From Shewanella inventionis (lineage in GTDB: Bacteria; Pseudomonadota; Gammaproteobacteria; Enterobacterales; Shewanellaceae): a stretch of DNA of 64,000 bases. A program made the position numbers and the translations under genes. Below are positions 9,138 through 17,927 of this stretch, piece by piece. The stretch covers positions 1 through 64,000 of the forward strand of contig NZ_BMII01000007.1 in NCBI RefSeq assembly GCF_014641855.1, in the 5' to 3' direction. Numbering within the stretch: position 1 is the first letter of the stretch; each line of letters starts with the position of its first letter. The notes below the pieces were generated by a model. That model was given only the letters and a program-made list of their open reading frames with translations. It had not been told where the DNA came from and did no database searches.

Positions 9138-9769
9138 AAAACATAAACTGTTCACAGGTTAAGTTAATGACGCTAAGTACAGTGACATTATTGGCAAGTT
9201 TGAGTTCAACCGTAAATGCTGAGTCATTTACTGAGCAACAACAACTTGAGCAACAAGCAAACCAAAAAATTGCAGAGTTTAGCCAGGCATTAAAAGGGCA
9301 ATTACAAGCGGCAATTAAACAAGGTGGACTCCCTGCAGGCGTGTCAGTTTGTCAATCTGTTGCTCCTTCTATTGCAGCACAGAATTCAACTGATGGTTGG
9401 GTCTTAAAACGTACCAGTTTACGCGTGAGAAACAGTAATAACAGCCCTGATGCATGGGAGTTAGCGCAATTAAATCAGTTTGAGCAAATAAAAGCTGCTA
9501 GTGTGCCGCAAACACAAACTCCCATTGTGTCTAGTGAATATGTTGCTAAGGGGGATACCACAACCTTTAGGTATATGAAAGCCATCCCCACACAAGAACT
9601 TTGTTTAGGTTGCCATGGTAGCAATATTACTCCCGAGCTAAGTACATTGATTAAGCAAGCTTATCCAGATGATAAAGCGATAAACTTTGAATTGGGCGAT
9701 ATACGCGGTGCATTTTCATTGCAAAAAGTCATTGGCACTCAAGAGCACAGTATCACCGCAAAACCTTAA
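9134..9769 (+). CDS. DUF3365 (Tll0287-like) periplasmic haem-binding protein
   Basis: A 211-residue protein with an N-terminal Sec signal (MTLSTVTLLASLSSTVNA) and a DUF3365 domain. TSLRVRNSNNSPDAWE is diagnostic of the family, and near the C-terminus CLGCHGS is a c-type haem attachment motif. Its start overlaps the SQR stop by four bases (ATGA), so it is translationally coupled. Proteins of this family are soluble haem or redox-sensing domains; a role as periplasmic electron carrier or sulfide/redox sensor beside SQR is inference. Confidence 0.85.
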   Translation: MKNINCSQVKLMTLSTVTLLASLSSTVNAESFTEQQQLEQQANQKIAEFSQALKGQLQAAIKQGGLPAGVSVCQSVAPSIAAQNSTDGWVLKRTSLRVRNSNNSPDAWELAQLNQFEQIKAASVPQTQTPIVSSEYVAKGDTTTFRYMKAIPTQELCLGCHGSNITPELSTLIKQAYPDDKAINFELGDIRGAFSLQKVIGTQEHSITAKP

Positions 9770-9994
9770 CAAGGTTTACGATTTATTATCGGGCTGGGAT
9801 TAAAATGTTTGGCCCATAGAGCATTTATCAATATTTTGCGGTTATGCAGACTCTTTGTTGCGAAGTTAGCCGCAGTTTATTGATGCATTATCATTTACTA
9901 TTTTACTGACGTTAGCATCACCTCAATAGGTTCCATAAATAGGCCTAATGAGGACTTGCAAAATCATTGTGTATTTTATTGCGAGTGTATAAAC

Positions 9995-10861
9995 ATGAGT
10001 AAAATCCGAATTGATCCATTTTATCATCAAAGCAGCCAGTCAATCTGTTATGTAGTAACAGACCCCGCCTCGAGACAAAGCGCCATAATTGATCCTGTTT
10101 TAGATTTTGATATCAGTTCAGGTAAAATTAGCACTGAGTTTGCCGACAGTATCATAGACCACCTTGATAAACATGATTATGAGCTTGAATGGATTTTAGA
10201 AACTCATGCCCATTGCGATCATATCTCCGCTGCTTGTTATATTAAGCAACAACGAGGCGGAAATACGGGGATCGGTGAGCATATCGTAAAAGTTCAACAT
10301 ATGTTTAAGCGTATTCTTAACTTAGATGATAACTTTCATTGTAATGGTGATCAGTTTGATCACTTATTTATCGATGAAGAATTGATCAAACTCGGTCACC
10401 TAGATGTCCATGTGATGCACACTCCTGGACATACTCCAGCGTGTGTGAGTTATTTAATTGAAGATGCAGTATTTGTAGGAGACGTGCTTGCACCTCCTGA
10501 GGTGGGGACTGTTCATCAGGACTTTCCTAATTGCAGTGTGACAACCTTATATCAATCTATACAAAAAATATTGGCTTTGCCTAATAGTACACGTGTGTTT
10601 GTGGGTCATAATCCGAATTTAGTTCATACTCAAAAAACAATATATGAAACCTCAATTATTGCGCAAAAACGCACCAATAAAGTGGTGGGTGGCGAGGTTG
10701 ATTTACAAGAGTTTGTTAAGTTACATCAACAGCAACATAACGATGCCGTCATGCCGCAATTATTATTGCCTGCTATACAGCTCAATATTAGAGCGGGTCA
10801 CCTACCGCCGCCTGAAGGCGAAGATAATTATTTTCTAAAAATTCCACTCAATCAATGGTAA
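9995..10861 (+). CDS. MBL-fold hydrolase, persulfide dioxygenase-like (copy 1)
   Basis: A metallo-beta-lactamase fold protein of 288 residues in the ETHE1/persulfide-dioxygenase and glyoxalase II-like group. Metal ligands are present: THAHCDHIS, HTPGHTPA, FVGDVL and a final VGHNP. The sequence IIDPVLDFDISSG is typical of rhodanese-linked members. It would oxidise glutathione persulfide made from SQR products. A TTG start at 9956 is possible, but its ribosome-binding site would be badly spaced; the ATG at 9995 begins the conserved MSKIRIDPFYH. A 225-base gap separates it from the DUF3365 gene, so it may have its own promoter. A paralogue lies at 12239-13108. Confidence 0.85.
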   Translation: MSKIRIDPFYHQSSQSICYVVTDPASRQSAIIDPVLDFDISSGKISTEFADSIIDHLDKHDYELEWILETHAHCDHISAACYIKQQRGGNTGIGEHIVKVQHMFKRILNLDDNFHCNGDQFDHLFIDEELIKLGHLDVHVMHTPGHTPACVSYLIEDAVFVGDVLAPPEVGTVHQDFPNCSVTTLYQSIQKILALPNSTRVFVGHNPNLVHTQKTIYETSIIAQKRTNKVVGGEVDLQEFVKLHQQQHNDAVMPQLLLPAIQLNIRAGHLPPPEGEDNYFLKIPLNQW

Positions 10862-10912
10862 AGGCACTGCTAAATGTTCAGTTATTAACGATGAATAATC
10901 AATTCAACAATA

Positions 10913-10938
10913 AAAATGAGCCATAAATGGCTCATTTT
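10913..10938. terminator. Bidirectional terminator between the two sulfide operons
   Basis: AAAATGAGCCAT and ATGGCTCATTTT form a 12-bp perfect stem around two bases, with A-runs on one side and T-runs on the other. It serves the rightward hydrolase gene and probably the leftward rhodanese operon. Confidence 0.85.
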
Positions 10939-11052
10939 ATATGCACTAATACTGACTCACTGATATAGATTTTTCCATCTTCATGCTGTCTTAACTTTAT
11001 AGGTTTTGTTTATCGCTTTGAGTTAAGGTTTGTTAAGATTTCAAGCAGTAAA

Positions 11053-11457
11053 TCATATTTTATGCGGTACTACAGGAAAACCATCTTGTTGCCACTGCAT
11101 CATGCCACCAGCAACCGATAACGGTTTGGTAAAGCCCATATTTTGTAATGAGGCAGCAGCCAATGCCGAACGTCCACCGGTACGACAAATAAGATATATC
11201 TCTTTATCTGCTAATTCATTCAAGGCTAACACCCATTCACAATGATGACTCACTGATGGATGCTCATGAATTTTCATTTCTAACACCCCGCGCGGCAAAT
11301 TAATTGCGCCATCTACATGTCCAGTCAAAAACTCTTCATGTTCACGCACATCAATAATAATCACTTCTGGGTTTAACATTGCTGACAGCAATTGTTGTGT
11401 TGAGACTTCAATAATGTTGCTTTTAACTTCACTAATATATTGTTGTGCAGTTTTCAT
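11053..11457 (-). CDS. Rhodanese-like sulfurtransferase
   Basis: A single rhodanese domain of 134 residues. VIIDVREHEEFLTGHVDGAINLP is the N-terminal signature, and the active-site loop ICRTGGRS contains the persulfide-forming cysteine. It carries sulfane sulfur between acceptors, for example glutathione, cyanide or sulfite. It is the last gene of the leftward peroxiredoxin-hydrolase-TauE-rhodanese operon and starts 15 bases after the TauE gene. No signal peptide is seen, so it is probably cytoplasmic. The context with two persulfide-dioxygenase-like proteins argues for sulfide detoxification. Confidence 0.9.
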   Translation of the reverse strand: MKTAQQYISEVKSNIIEVSTQQLLSAMLNPEVIIIDVREHEEFLTGHVDGAINLPRGVLEMKIHEHPSVSHHCEWVLALNELADKEIYLICRTGGRSALAAASLQNMGFTKPLSVAGGMMQWQQDGFPVVPHKI

Positions 11458-11472
11458 GTGTACCTCGTGAAA

Positions 11473-12222
11473 CTAAATAATGGATTGAGTGGTAATAAAC
11501 GTCGCCATTACCACTAAAAATACGGCGAATACTTTTTGTAAAATCGCTTTTGGGAGATATCGAGTGAATTTTCCTCCAGCCAGGCTGCCAATAAAGCCAC
11601 CGGCAATCATGACGGCGATAACCGGCCAATCAAATTGCACGCCCTGAGCTGAAAATAAGTTGTAATACTTAATAAACCCGATAGAAGAGTTCATGGTGAT
11701 AATTAATAAACTGGTGCCCACAGCTAATGTCATTTCAATACCGCCTAATAACACCAGAGCAGGGATAATTAAAAAGCCACCACCAACACCTACAAATCCG
11801 GTTACTACGCCTACTAATAAACCTTGCAGTAATACATTTGTGAGAACCAATTTCCCTTGAGTGAGGCTGTTAGTTTGTTTGCGCCACATCATCACAGCGC
11901 CAATCAGCATTAACGCAACAAATACACTGAGTTGAATTTGGCTTGTTGCAAAGGTGCTCATCCAAGCGCCGAGATATGTACCCGCCATTCCAGGAAGGCC
12001 AAACATCAATACATGCGTCCAAGAAACCCGCTTTTGTTTAATGAAACTGATACTGCTAAATAAACTGATGGCGGCAACGATACAAAGAGACGATGCAATA
12101 GCGACTTCGGGCTGCATACCCACAAGGTATAACAGTACTGGCACTGTGAGTATTGAGCCACCAGAGCCTAGCATGCTCAATACTAAGCCAATCACTAACG
12201 CACCTAAAACAGCTTGTATCAT
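11473..12222 (-). CDS. TauE/SafE family sulfite/sulfonate-type exporter
   Basis: A 249-residue membrane protein with about eight hydrophobic segments and the two-fold TauE/SafE repeat: GALVIGLVLSMLGSGGSIL in the first half and GVVTGFVGVGGGFLIIPALV in the second. The family moves sulfite, sulfoacetate and related anions across the inner membrane. Export of sulfite or thiosulfate formed by the neighbouring dioxygenase-like enzyme is a sensible inference from context. It lies 16 bases after the hydrolase gene. Confidence 0.88.
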   Translation of the reverse strand: MIQAVLGALVIGLVLSMLGSGGSILTVPVLLYLVGMQPEVAIASSLCIVAAISLFSSISFIKQKRVSWTHVLMFGLPGMAGTYLGAWMSTFATSQIQLSVFVALMLIGAVMMWRKQTNSLTQGKLVLTNVLLQGLLVGVVTGFVGVGGGFLIIPALVLLGGIEMTLAVGTSLLIITMNSSIGFIKYYNLFSAQGVQFDWPVIAVMIAGGFIGSLAGGKFTRYLPKAILQKVFAVFLVVMATFITTQSII

Positions 12223-12238
12223 ATTGACAACCTTAGTT

Positions 12239-13108
12239 TTAAAGTAAGTTGATTGGTACTTTTAAGTACACGGTGCCATTGTCTTCAGGTGCGGGCATAT
12301 TACCTGCACGAATGTTGACCTGAATTGATGGCAATATCAGTCTTGGCATGGGTAAGGTGGCATCGCGCTTTTGACGAAGTTCGACAAAATCTGCTTTATT
12401 TATGCCATTTTTGACATGGATGTTGTGTGCTTTCTGTTCGCCGACCTGAGTTTTAAATTGATGGTTACGACCCTCTGTAGGGTAGTCATGACAAACATAA
12501 ATATCGGTTGAGTCTGGTAAACTAAACAATGATTGAATCGAGTCATATAAGGTGTTGGCATCACCACCAGGGAAGTCGCAACGTGCCGTGCCGACATCTG
12601 GCATAAATATAGTGTCACCTACAAAAGCAGCTTGCTCATTAATGACATAAGCGAGATCGGCTGGAGTGTGCCCAGGGGTATGCATGATACGAATGGCCAT
12701 ATTGCCGACTTGCAATAATTCGTTATGTTTGAATAATCGGTCAAACTGGCTGCCATTGGGTAAAAAATCACGTTCTAAATTAAAGACTTTTTTAAATGTT
12801 TGTTGTACTTGAGTGATATGTTCTCCAATGCCAATTTGCCCACCAATTTGTTCACGAATATAACTGGCAGCAGACAAATGATCGGCATGTGCGTGAGTCT
12901 CAAGTATCCATTTAACACTTAACTCTTGGCGTTTAACCCAATGCATGACTCGTTGAGCACTGCGTGTGTCTGTGCGCCCAGACTTATAATCAAAGTCTAA
13001 AACCGGATCAATAATGACCGCAAAACGGGTGGCATTATCTGCAACCACGTAAGTAAATGTTTCGCTGTCATCATCTAAAAATTCATGAACGCTAAATGTT
13101 GAGTTCAT
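12239..13108 (-). CDS. MBL-fold hydrolase, persulfide dioxygenase-like (copy 2)
   Basis: A 289-residue protein clearly paralogous to the hydrolase at 9995-10861 (shared AxIIDPVLDFDxxSG, GIGEHI-xVQ, INIRAG-type C-terminus). It has the full family metal-binding set: THAHADHLS, HTPGHTPAD, FVGDTIFMPDVGTARCDFPGG and the canonical VCHDYPTEGR. The last motif is replaced by GHNPN in copy 1. This copy looks the more typical SdoA/ETHE1-type enzyme. It is the second gene after the peroxiredoxin, with a strong hairpin in the gap. Confidence 0.88.
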   Translation of the reverse strand: MNSTFSVHEFLDDDSETFTYVVADNATRFAVIIDPVLDFDYKSGRTDTRSAQRVMHWVKRQELSVKWILETHAHADHLSAASYIREQIGGQIGIGEHITQVQQTFKKVFNLERDFLPNGSQFDRLFKHNELLQVGNMAIRIMHTPGHTPADLAYVINEQAAFVGDTIFMPDVGTARCDFPGGDANTLYDSIQSLFSLPDSTDIYVCHDYPTEGRNHQFKTQVGEQKAHNIHVKNGINKADFVELRQKRDATLPMPRLILPSIQVNIRAGNMPAPEDNGTVYLKVPINLL

Positions 13109-13131
13109 TACAAACCTCCTTTACAAATGAT

Positions 13132-13158
13132 GCACAGGGGTCGGGGGAGCCCCTGTGC
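13132..13158 (-). other. Strong intergenic hairpin between peroxiredoxin and hydrolase genes
   Basis: GCACAGGGG and CCCCTGTGC form a perfect 9-bp GC-rich stem with a 9-base loop. No T-run follows on the transcribed (minus) strand, so a stability or processing element, or a partial attenuator, fits better than a full terminator. Confidence 0.6.
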
Positions 13159-13167
13159 AATAATGGA

Positions 13168-13809
13168 TTAAAGAGACTTTTTGCTGAAGTACCAATCAAC
13201 GTAGTCGAACCCTTGGCCTAAACGTGCTTTTGCATCGGCTGTTGTTGCTGGTGGTGGAACAATCACGTCGTCACCAGGCTGCCAGTTTTCTGGGGTTGCT
13301 ACGGCATTGGCATCGCTTGTTTGCAGTGCTTTAACTAGGCGTACAAATTCATCGACTGAACGGCCGTTACTCATTGGGTAGTACACCATCGCACGCAGTA
13401 CACCTTCTGGATCGATAATGAATGTGGCTCTTACTGCAGCGGTATCACTAGCACCTGGTTGGATCATGCCGTATGCTTTGGCCACTTCCATTGATAAGTC
13501 AGAAATGATTGGGAAAGTAATTTCAACACCAAAGTTTTCTTCAATGTTGCGTACCCAGGCAATGTGAGAATGGATACTGTCAATTGATAGGCCTAATAGT
13601 TCGGTATTCAATTGCGCAAATTCTTCAGCTCGTTGTGCAAACCCCATAAACTCAGTAGTACATACTGGGGTAAAGTCAGCAGGGTGAGAGAATAAAACTA
13701 ACCACTTACCTTTATAATCATTCAATGAACGCATACCGTGCGTTGTTTTAGTATTGAACGCAGGTGCAGGGCGGTTAAGTTGTGGAAACGAAACGATTGA
13801 TTCAGTCAT
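13168..13809 (-). CDS. 1-Cys peroxiredoxin (Prx6 type)
   Basis: A 213-residue peroxiredoxin with the Prx6-type active site HPADFTPVCTTEF (peroxidatic cysteine), the SIDSIHSHIAW segment and the extended C-terminal domain ending GFDYVDWYFSKK. It reduces peroxides; several Prx6 proteins are induced by sulfane sulfur stress. It is the first gene of the leftward sulfur operon. A -24/-12 promoter lies about 74-89 bp upstream, so expression should depend on sigma54 and the nearby activator. Confidence 0.93.
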   Translation of the reverse strand: MTESIVSFPQLNRPAPAFNTKTTHGMRSLNDYKGKWLVLFSHPADFTPVCTTEFMGFAQRAEEFAQLNTELLGLSIDSIHSHIAWVRNIEENFGVEITFPIISDLSMEVAKAYGMIQPGASDTAAVRATFIIDPEGVLRAMVYYPMSNGRSVDEFVRLVKALQTSDANAVATPENWQPGDDVIVPPPATTADAKARLGQGFDYVDWYFSKKSL

Positions 13810-13882
13810 GTTATTACTCCAAATGGTATTAAATTAAGGATGTTTTAAATCTGAAAACTAGATTACAAACATACTTTGTAAT

Positions 13883-13898
13883 AGCAATGGCTGGGCCA
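13883..13898 (-). promoter_or_regulatory. Sigma54 (-24/-12) promoter of the peroxiredoxin operon
   Basis: On the minus strand: TGGCCC, five bases (AGCCA), TTGCT. The -12 element is perfect, the -24 element has one deviation, and the spacing is exact. It would start transcription about 60 bases before the peroxiredoxin ATG. Confidence 0.75.
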
Positions 13899-13982
13899 AC
13901 TTTGGGTTTTTTCAACAAATGAGTTAATTAAATATCTAACCAACTGTTTTATATGGATAATGTTTTTACGTTTTTTTATTGG

Positions 13983-14066
13983 TGTCATTGTTGATGTAAT
14001 GTATTAGCAATAGGTAATGCATAGTGTTTGTCACAAATGTCAATTACTGTATTATTTGACTGTCAT
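13983..14066. promoter_or_regulatory. Cluster of TGTCA enhancer-type motifs
   Basis: TGTCA occurs at 13983, 14029, 14038 and 14061, the last as the palindrome TGAC-T-GTCA (14057-14065). They lie 85-170 bp upstream of the sigma54 promoter and share the core of the inverted repeat at 7654-7680, suggesting the same activator binds both regions. Confidence 0.5.
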
Positions 14067-14207
14067 ATATGGCATTAAGTTGATTTACATTCATCAATGA
14101 TGCAAACGTTACTGAGATGAACCGCAAAATGGTGACTAATCATAGAAGTTTAGATTATTGATTTGGTTAACCACTGTTTTTGAACGTTTTGTTTTAAGGA
14201 GTATTTA

Positions 14208-14608
14208 GTGCAAAAATTGGAATTGGCTTAGGGGCGATATTAATATTGTTAATCAGTGGATGTTCATCTACTGACAAGTCAGAACTCAAAGAAGTGGCGA
14301 AAGTTGAACAAAATAATCCTTTGAAGGTAAAGGATGCATTAATTGCCACTTTCGTTAATGCGCCAGAGCCACAAGTAGGGACGCTACAAGAAGACGTTAA
14401 AAATGCGATATCATCAAATTCAGCGTTAATCCTTCAACAAAGTGACAACCTTATTGTTGCAAGGTTTAATACCAAAGGTTCCCCAATAGCATCAATATAC
14501 CAACATTGTGATTTAGCATATCATTTTTCATCATTAAAGCTTGCTCTTGGCCCCTATGTCACTGGAGATTGTCGTTCAATCGTTATTGAAGCAACTAAAG
14601 TAGATTAA
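14208..14608 (+). pseudogene. Small lipoprotein gene with a one-base frameshift after the start
   Basis: A good ribosome-binding site (AAGGAG, 14196-14201) precedes GTG at 14208, but that frame stops after seven codons. In the next frame there is a typical lipoprotein signal, IGIGLGAILILLISGC, followed by about 115 residues with no recognised domain. One additional A in the A-run at 14211-14215 would join the start to this frame as MQKIGIGLGAILILLISGC. Either the gene is frameshifted or one A is missing from the read. The ORF from TTG at 14246 would lack most of the signal peptide and is unlikely to be the real start. Function unknown. Confidence 0.6.
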
Positions 14609-14687
14609 ATATAGGGTAGCTGGAGGTATTAGCGTCCAGCCACATGCAACCCTGCTAGCGGCGATTCATTCCTAATCAAGGTTGTGG

Positions 14688-15590
14688 TTAGCATTTATTC
14701 AGGCTATCTCGCCATGTGGCCAGCGCGTTAATGTGGCTTGGGTAAATACCACAACAGCCACCGATAATGGTCGCTCCTAATTGATGCCAGCGCTTGGCAA
14801 ACTCAAGATATTCGTCCTCAGAAACATGACGCAACGTTTGCAAAGTGCCATTGGCTTGATGGCCTGATTTGATTGGGGTAAAACTATTTGCATAGACACC
14901 AATCGCGAGCGAGTTATTGTGTTGCGCTAATACCTGTAACACATCCTTAATGGCTTGCTCGATAACCTCTGGGATAGAACAGTTAAACAAGATCCCCGTT
15001 GCATTTGTTACTAACAATGCCGCAACAGCATCGGTTAGCAATTCTCCTGAACGTAGTCGAATCGGCTGGTCAACTTCATCAATCAGAGTATAAGCGAAAT
15101 AACAGGGTTTATCGGTATTGGCTAGCACTTTAGCTATCACCTGTGCTTCAGCAATACTGGCAATTGTCTCAGCAAGCCAGATATCGACGTGCTTATCTTG
15201 AGCGTTAAATAAGGTAGAACAGATCTCATAGGCCCGCTTTGCCTCAAATAACTCGGGACGGTAGGATCCTAAAGCGGGAGGGATTGAGCCAGCAACAAGC
15301 ACTTTTTGTTGAGATTGAGTCACAACCTCACGCGCAATATTTGCCGCTTTTTCAGCAAGTTTTGCTCCTTGCTCGGCATACAGTCCTTCACCTAAATGAA
15401 ACGGTACACAGGCATAGCTATTGACGGTAATAATCTGCGCTCCAGCTTCGATAAAGTTTTGATGTGCTTGCGCTACAAATTGTGGGGATTCAATCAGTGC
15501 TTGCGCACTCCACAGTGGTTGAGAAAAAGGCGCGCCGATACGTTTGAGTTCACGCCCCATACCGCCGTCTAAAATTGTCAGTGTTTTCAT
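14688..15590 (-). CDS. mmuM: Homocysteine S-methyltransferase
   Basis: A 300-residue cytosolic enzyme that methylates homocysteine to methionine, typically from S-methylmethionine. LDGGMGRELKR at the N-terminus and the zinc-binding cysteines (NCSIPEV near residue 205 and IIGGCCGIYPSHI at the C-terminus) are complete. No SMM permease gene is adjacent and no MetJ box was spotted. It is convergent with the lipoprotein gene. The choice between MmuM and other single-domain methyltransferases is by similarity only. Confidence 0.85.
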   Translation of the reverse strand: MKTLTILDGGMGRELKRIGAPFSQPLWSAQALIESPQFVAQAHQNFIEAGAQIITVNSYACVPFHLGEGLYAEQGAKLAEKAANIAREVVTQSQQKVLVAGSIPPALGSYRPELFEAKRAYEICSTLFNAQDKHVDIWLAETIASIAEAQVIAKVLANTDKPCYFAYTLIDEVDQPIRLRSGELLTDAVAALLVTNATGILFNCSIPEVIEQAIKDVLQVLAQHNNSLAIGVYANSFTPIKSGHQANGTLQTLRHVSEDEYLEFAKRWHQLGATIIGGCCGIYPSHINALATWRDSLNKC

Positions 15591-15784
15591 AATGGACTTC
15601 CGTACTACTCAATATCTACTCGGGCTATTCAAACATAATATCCTCCAACTCAAAGCGAAATCTTCTCATTATCGATAAGATAACATTTCGCTATTGTGGA
15701 TATCCGCGAGATTATACCAATGATATTGATGAGGTTGGCATTTAATGGCTGACAGCATCACAGTGCTAATATAACTACGAATGT

Positions 15785-15817
15785 AAAAAAGCCAATCATT
15801 ATCTGATTGGCTTTTTT
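15785..15817. terminator. Terminator after the M13 peptidase gene
   Basis: AAAAAAGCCAATCA and TGATTGGCTTTTTT form a 14-bp perfect stem with a 5-base loop and T-runs on both strands. It ends the leftward peptidase transcript 35 bases after the stop codon. Confidence 0.9.
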
Positions 15818-15851
15818 GATTGATAACGCAAATATCTAAGTCGATATTTAA

Positions 15852-17927
15852 TTACCAAATACGTACGCGTTGATCTTCAGGTAAATACAGCTTGTCACCC
15901 GGTTTAACATCAAACGCTTTGTACCATGCATCGTGGTTACGTGGCGCAAGTGCACGGTAACGACCAGGAGCATGAGTCCCAGCACGCAGTTGGCTTAACA
16001 TGCTTTGCTCAGTGCGTTTTTCTTTCCAGACTTGTGCCCAAGCCATAAAGAAACGTTGGTCACCCGTGGTGCCATCGATGATGGGGGCTTCTTTACCATT
16101 AAGGCTCAATTTATATGCATGGTAGGCCATTGATAGTCCGCCTACGTCACCAATGTTTTCGCCTAAACTATTACGCCCATTTACAAAGTTGCCAGAGATT
16201 GGCTCATACAAGCTGTATTGTTGCGCCAGCATGTCTGCTTTTGCTTCAAATGCTGCACGGTCTTCATCTGTCCACCAGTTACGCTGAATACCGTGGGCAT
16301 CTGATTTTGAGCCCTGATCATCAAATCCGTGGCCCATTTCATGGCCAATAACCGCACCAATGCTGCCGTAGTTCACTGCTGGATCGGCATTGGGGTCAAA
16401 AAACGGTGGTTGTAAAATAGCAGCAGGAAACACGATTTCATTAAATGAACTGTTGTAATATGCATTCACAAATTGCGGTGTCATACCCCAACGGTTACGG
16501 TCGGTTTTTTTCAGCTCGTTAGCCACACTATCAGCCTGGAAAAACTCACGTAATGAACGAATATTACTGACTAAATTGTCTTTGGTTAGGGTTAGACCAT
16601 CGTATTCTTGCCAGACATCGGGATAACCAATCTTAGGGGTAAACGCAGCTAATTTTGCGTGTGCGTTAACCTTAGTTTCTTTGCCCATCCAATCTAAACC
16701 ATCAATACGTTGACCAAGCGCGGTGCGTAGGTTTTCGACCAGCTCTGCCATTTGTTGCTTAGACGATTCAGGGAAGTAACGGGCAACGTACACTTTACCA
16801 ATGGCAAAGCCTAAAGATTGCGTGCCTGACATCTGCTCAACTGCGCGTTTCCAACGTGGGCGAGGTTCTTCTTGGCCATTTAGGGTTTTTCCAAAAAAGG
16901 CAAAGTTACTGTTAAAAATATCGTCAGATAATAGTTCAGCATTGTTGGTGATAGTGTGGAAGATTAAATAGTCTTTCCATACATTGATAGGGCTATTATT
17001 GACCAATTTAATCATTGCATTGACTGGGTCTGGTTGAGCAATGTTAAGTTGTGGAACTTGATAGCCCATTTGTTCAAAGAACAGATCCCAATTAAAGCCA
17101 GGATATGTGGTAGCTAGCTCACTACGATTTAATTGATTCAGGGTTAAATCACGGTCGCGGCGTTTTTCTCTAGGCCATTGGCCTTCTGCAATTTGGGTTT
17201 CTAAGGCTAAAATCGCTTCGGCGCGTTGTTTGCCGTCTTTTATGCCAGCATAGGCCAACATAGTAGCAATGTGTTCAAGATAGGCCGCTCTAATGGTAAT
17301 AAAACGCTCATCGTCTTCTAGGTAATATGAACGGTCAGGTAAACCTAGGCCACCCGCACCAATGGTCAGCTCGTATTGGTCTGGATCCAGTCTGTTAAAC
17401 CACATGCCGCCACCAATTGGTGACGCTGCACCTGTTAACCAGCCTTGACCAAAAATTTTGGTTAAATCGTCTGTGCTGTTAACCGCGTTGATGTCATCTA
17501 ATACGGGCTGGATTGGGCTAATACCACGTTTATTAATGGTGTCTGTGTCCATGTATGCGTGATAAAAATCAGCAATAAGTTGTTCATCTGCGGTTAGATT
17601 TTCACGACTGGCGATATCATCAATAATGGCTTTTACTTGATCTTCACTGCGCTCAGCTAATACAGCAAATGCACCGTAACGGGTTTTATCTGCTGGCATT
17701 TCAAAATTGTCATACCAGGTACCGCTGGTATACATAAAGAAATCATCACCGGGTTTAACGGCTTCATTACGCGCAGATAAGTCAATGCCAAAAGTACCAA
17801 GTTCAGCCTTAGCCACTGGGGCTGGTTGTACTGCAGGTGTGGCTTCGGTGGTTTTTTGTGTGTCATTATCACTACAAGCCGTTAGCATTACAGCTGTTAA
17901 TGCGATAGAAATTAAGGATTTATTCAT
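15852..17927 (-). CDS. M13 family metallopeptidase lipoprotein (PepO/neprilysin-like)
   Basis: A 691-residue zinc peptidase. The signal peptide ends in a lipobox (LTAVMLTACSD), so it is probably anchored on the periplasmic side of a membrane. Zinc site VIGHEMGHGFDDQGS (HExxH), third ligand in GENIGDVGGLSMAY, substrate-binding NAYYNSSFNEIVFPA and C-terminal RVRIW are all intact. M13 enzymes cleave small peptides. Single-gene unit bounded by terminators on both sides. Confidence 0.93.
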   Translation of the reverse strand: MNKSLISIALTAVMLTACSDNDTQKTTEATPAVQPAPVAKAELGTFGIDLSARNEAVKPGDDFFMYTSGTWYDNFEMPADKTRYGAFAVLAERSEDQVKAIIDDIASRENLTADEQLIADFYHAYMDTDTINKRGISPIQPVLDDINAVNSTDDLTKIFGQGWLTGAASPIGGGMWFNRLDPDQYELTIGAGGLGLPDRSYYLEDDERFITIRAAYLEHIATMLAYAGIKDGKQRAEAILALETQIAEGQWPREKRRDRDLTLNQLNRSELATTYPGFNWDLFFEQMGYQVPQLNIAQPDPVNAMIKLVNNSPINVWKDYLIFHTITNNAELLSDDIFNSNFAFFGKTLNGQEEPRPRWKRAVEQMSGTQSLGFAIGKVYVARYFPESSKQQMAELVENLRTALGQRIDGLDWMGKETKVNAHAKLAAFTPKIGYPDVWQEYDGLTLTKDNLVSNIRSLREFFQADSVANELKKTDRNRWGMTPQFVNAYYNSSFNEIVFPAAILQPPFFDPNADPAVNYGSIGAVIGHEMGHGFDDQGSKSDAHGIQRNWWTDEDRAAFEAKADMLAQQYSLYEPISGNFVNGRNSLGENIGDVGGLSMAYHAYKLSLNGKEAPIIDGTTGDQRFFMAWAQVWKEKRTEQSMLSQLRAGTHAPGRYRALAPRNHDAWYKAFDVKPGDKLYLPEDQRVRIW

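Noticed and set aside
9810-9823. TGGCCC...GC resembling a sigma54 promoter before MBL hydrolase copy 1
   Set aside because: The spacing between the GG and GC elements is two bases too short.
14617-14642. GCTGGA/TCCAGC hairpin between the lipoprotein and methyltransferase genes as a terminator
   Set aside because: Only a 6-bp stem with a 10-base loop and no T-run.
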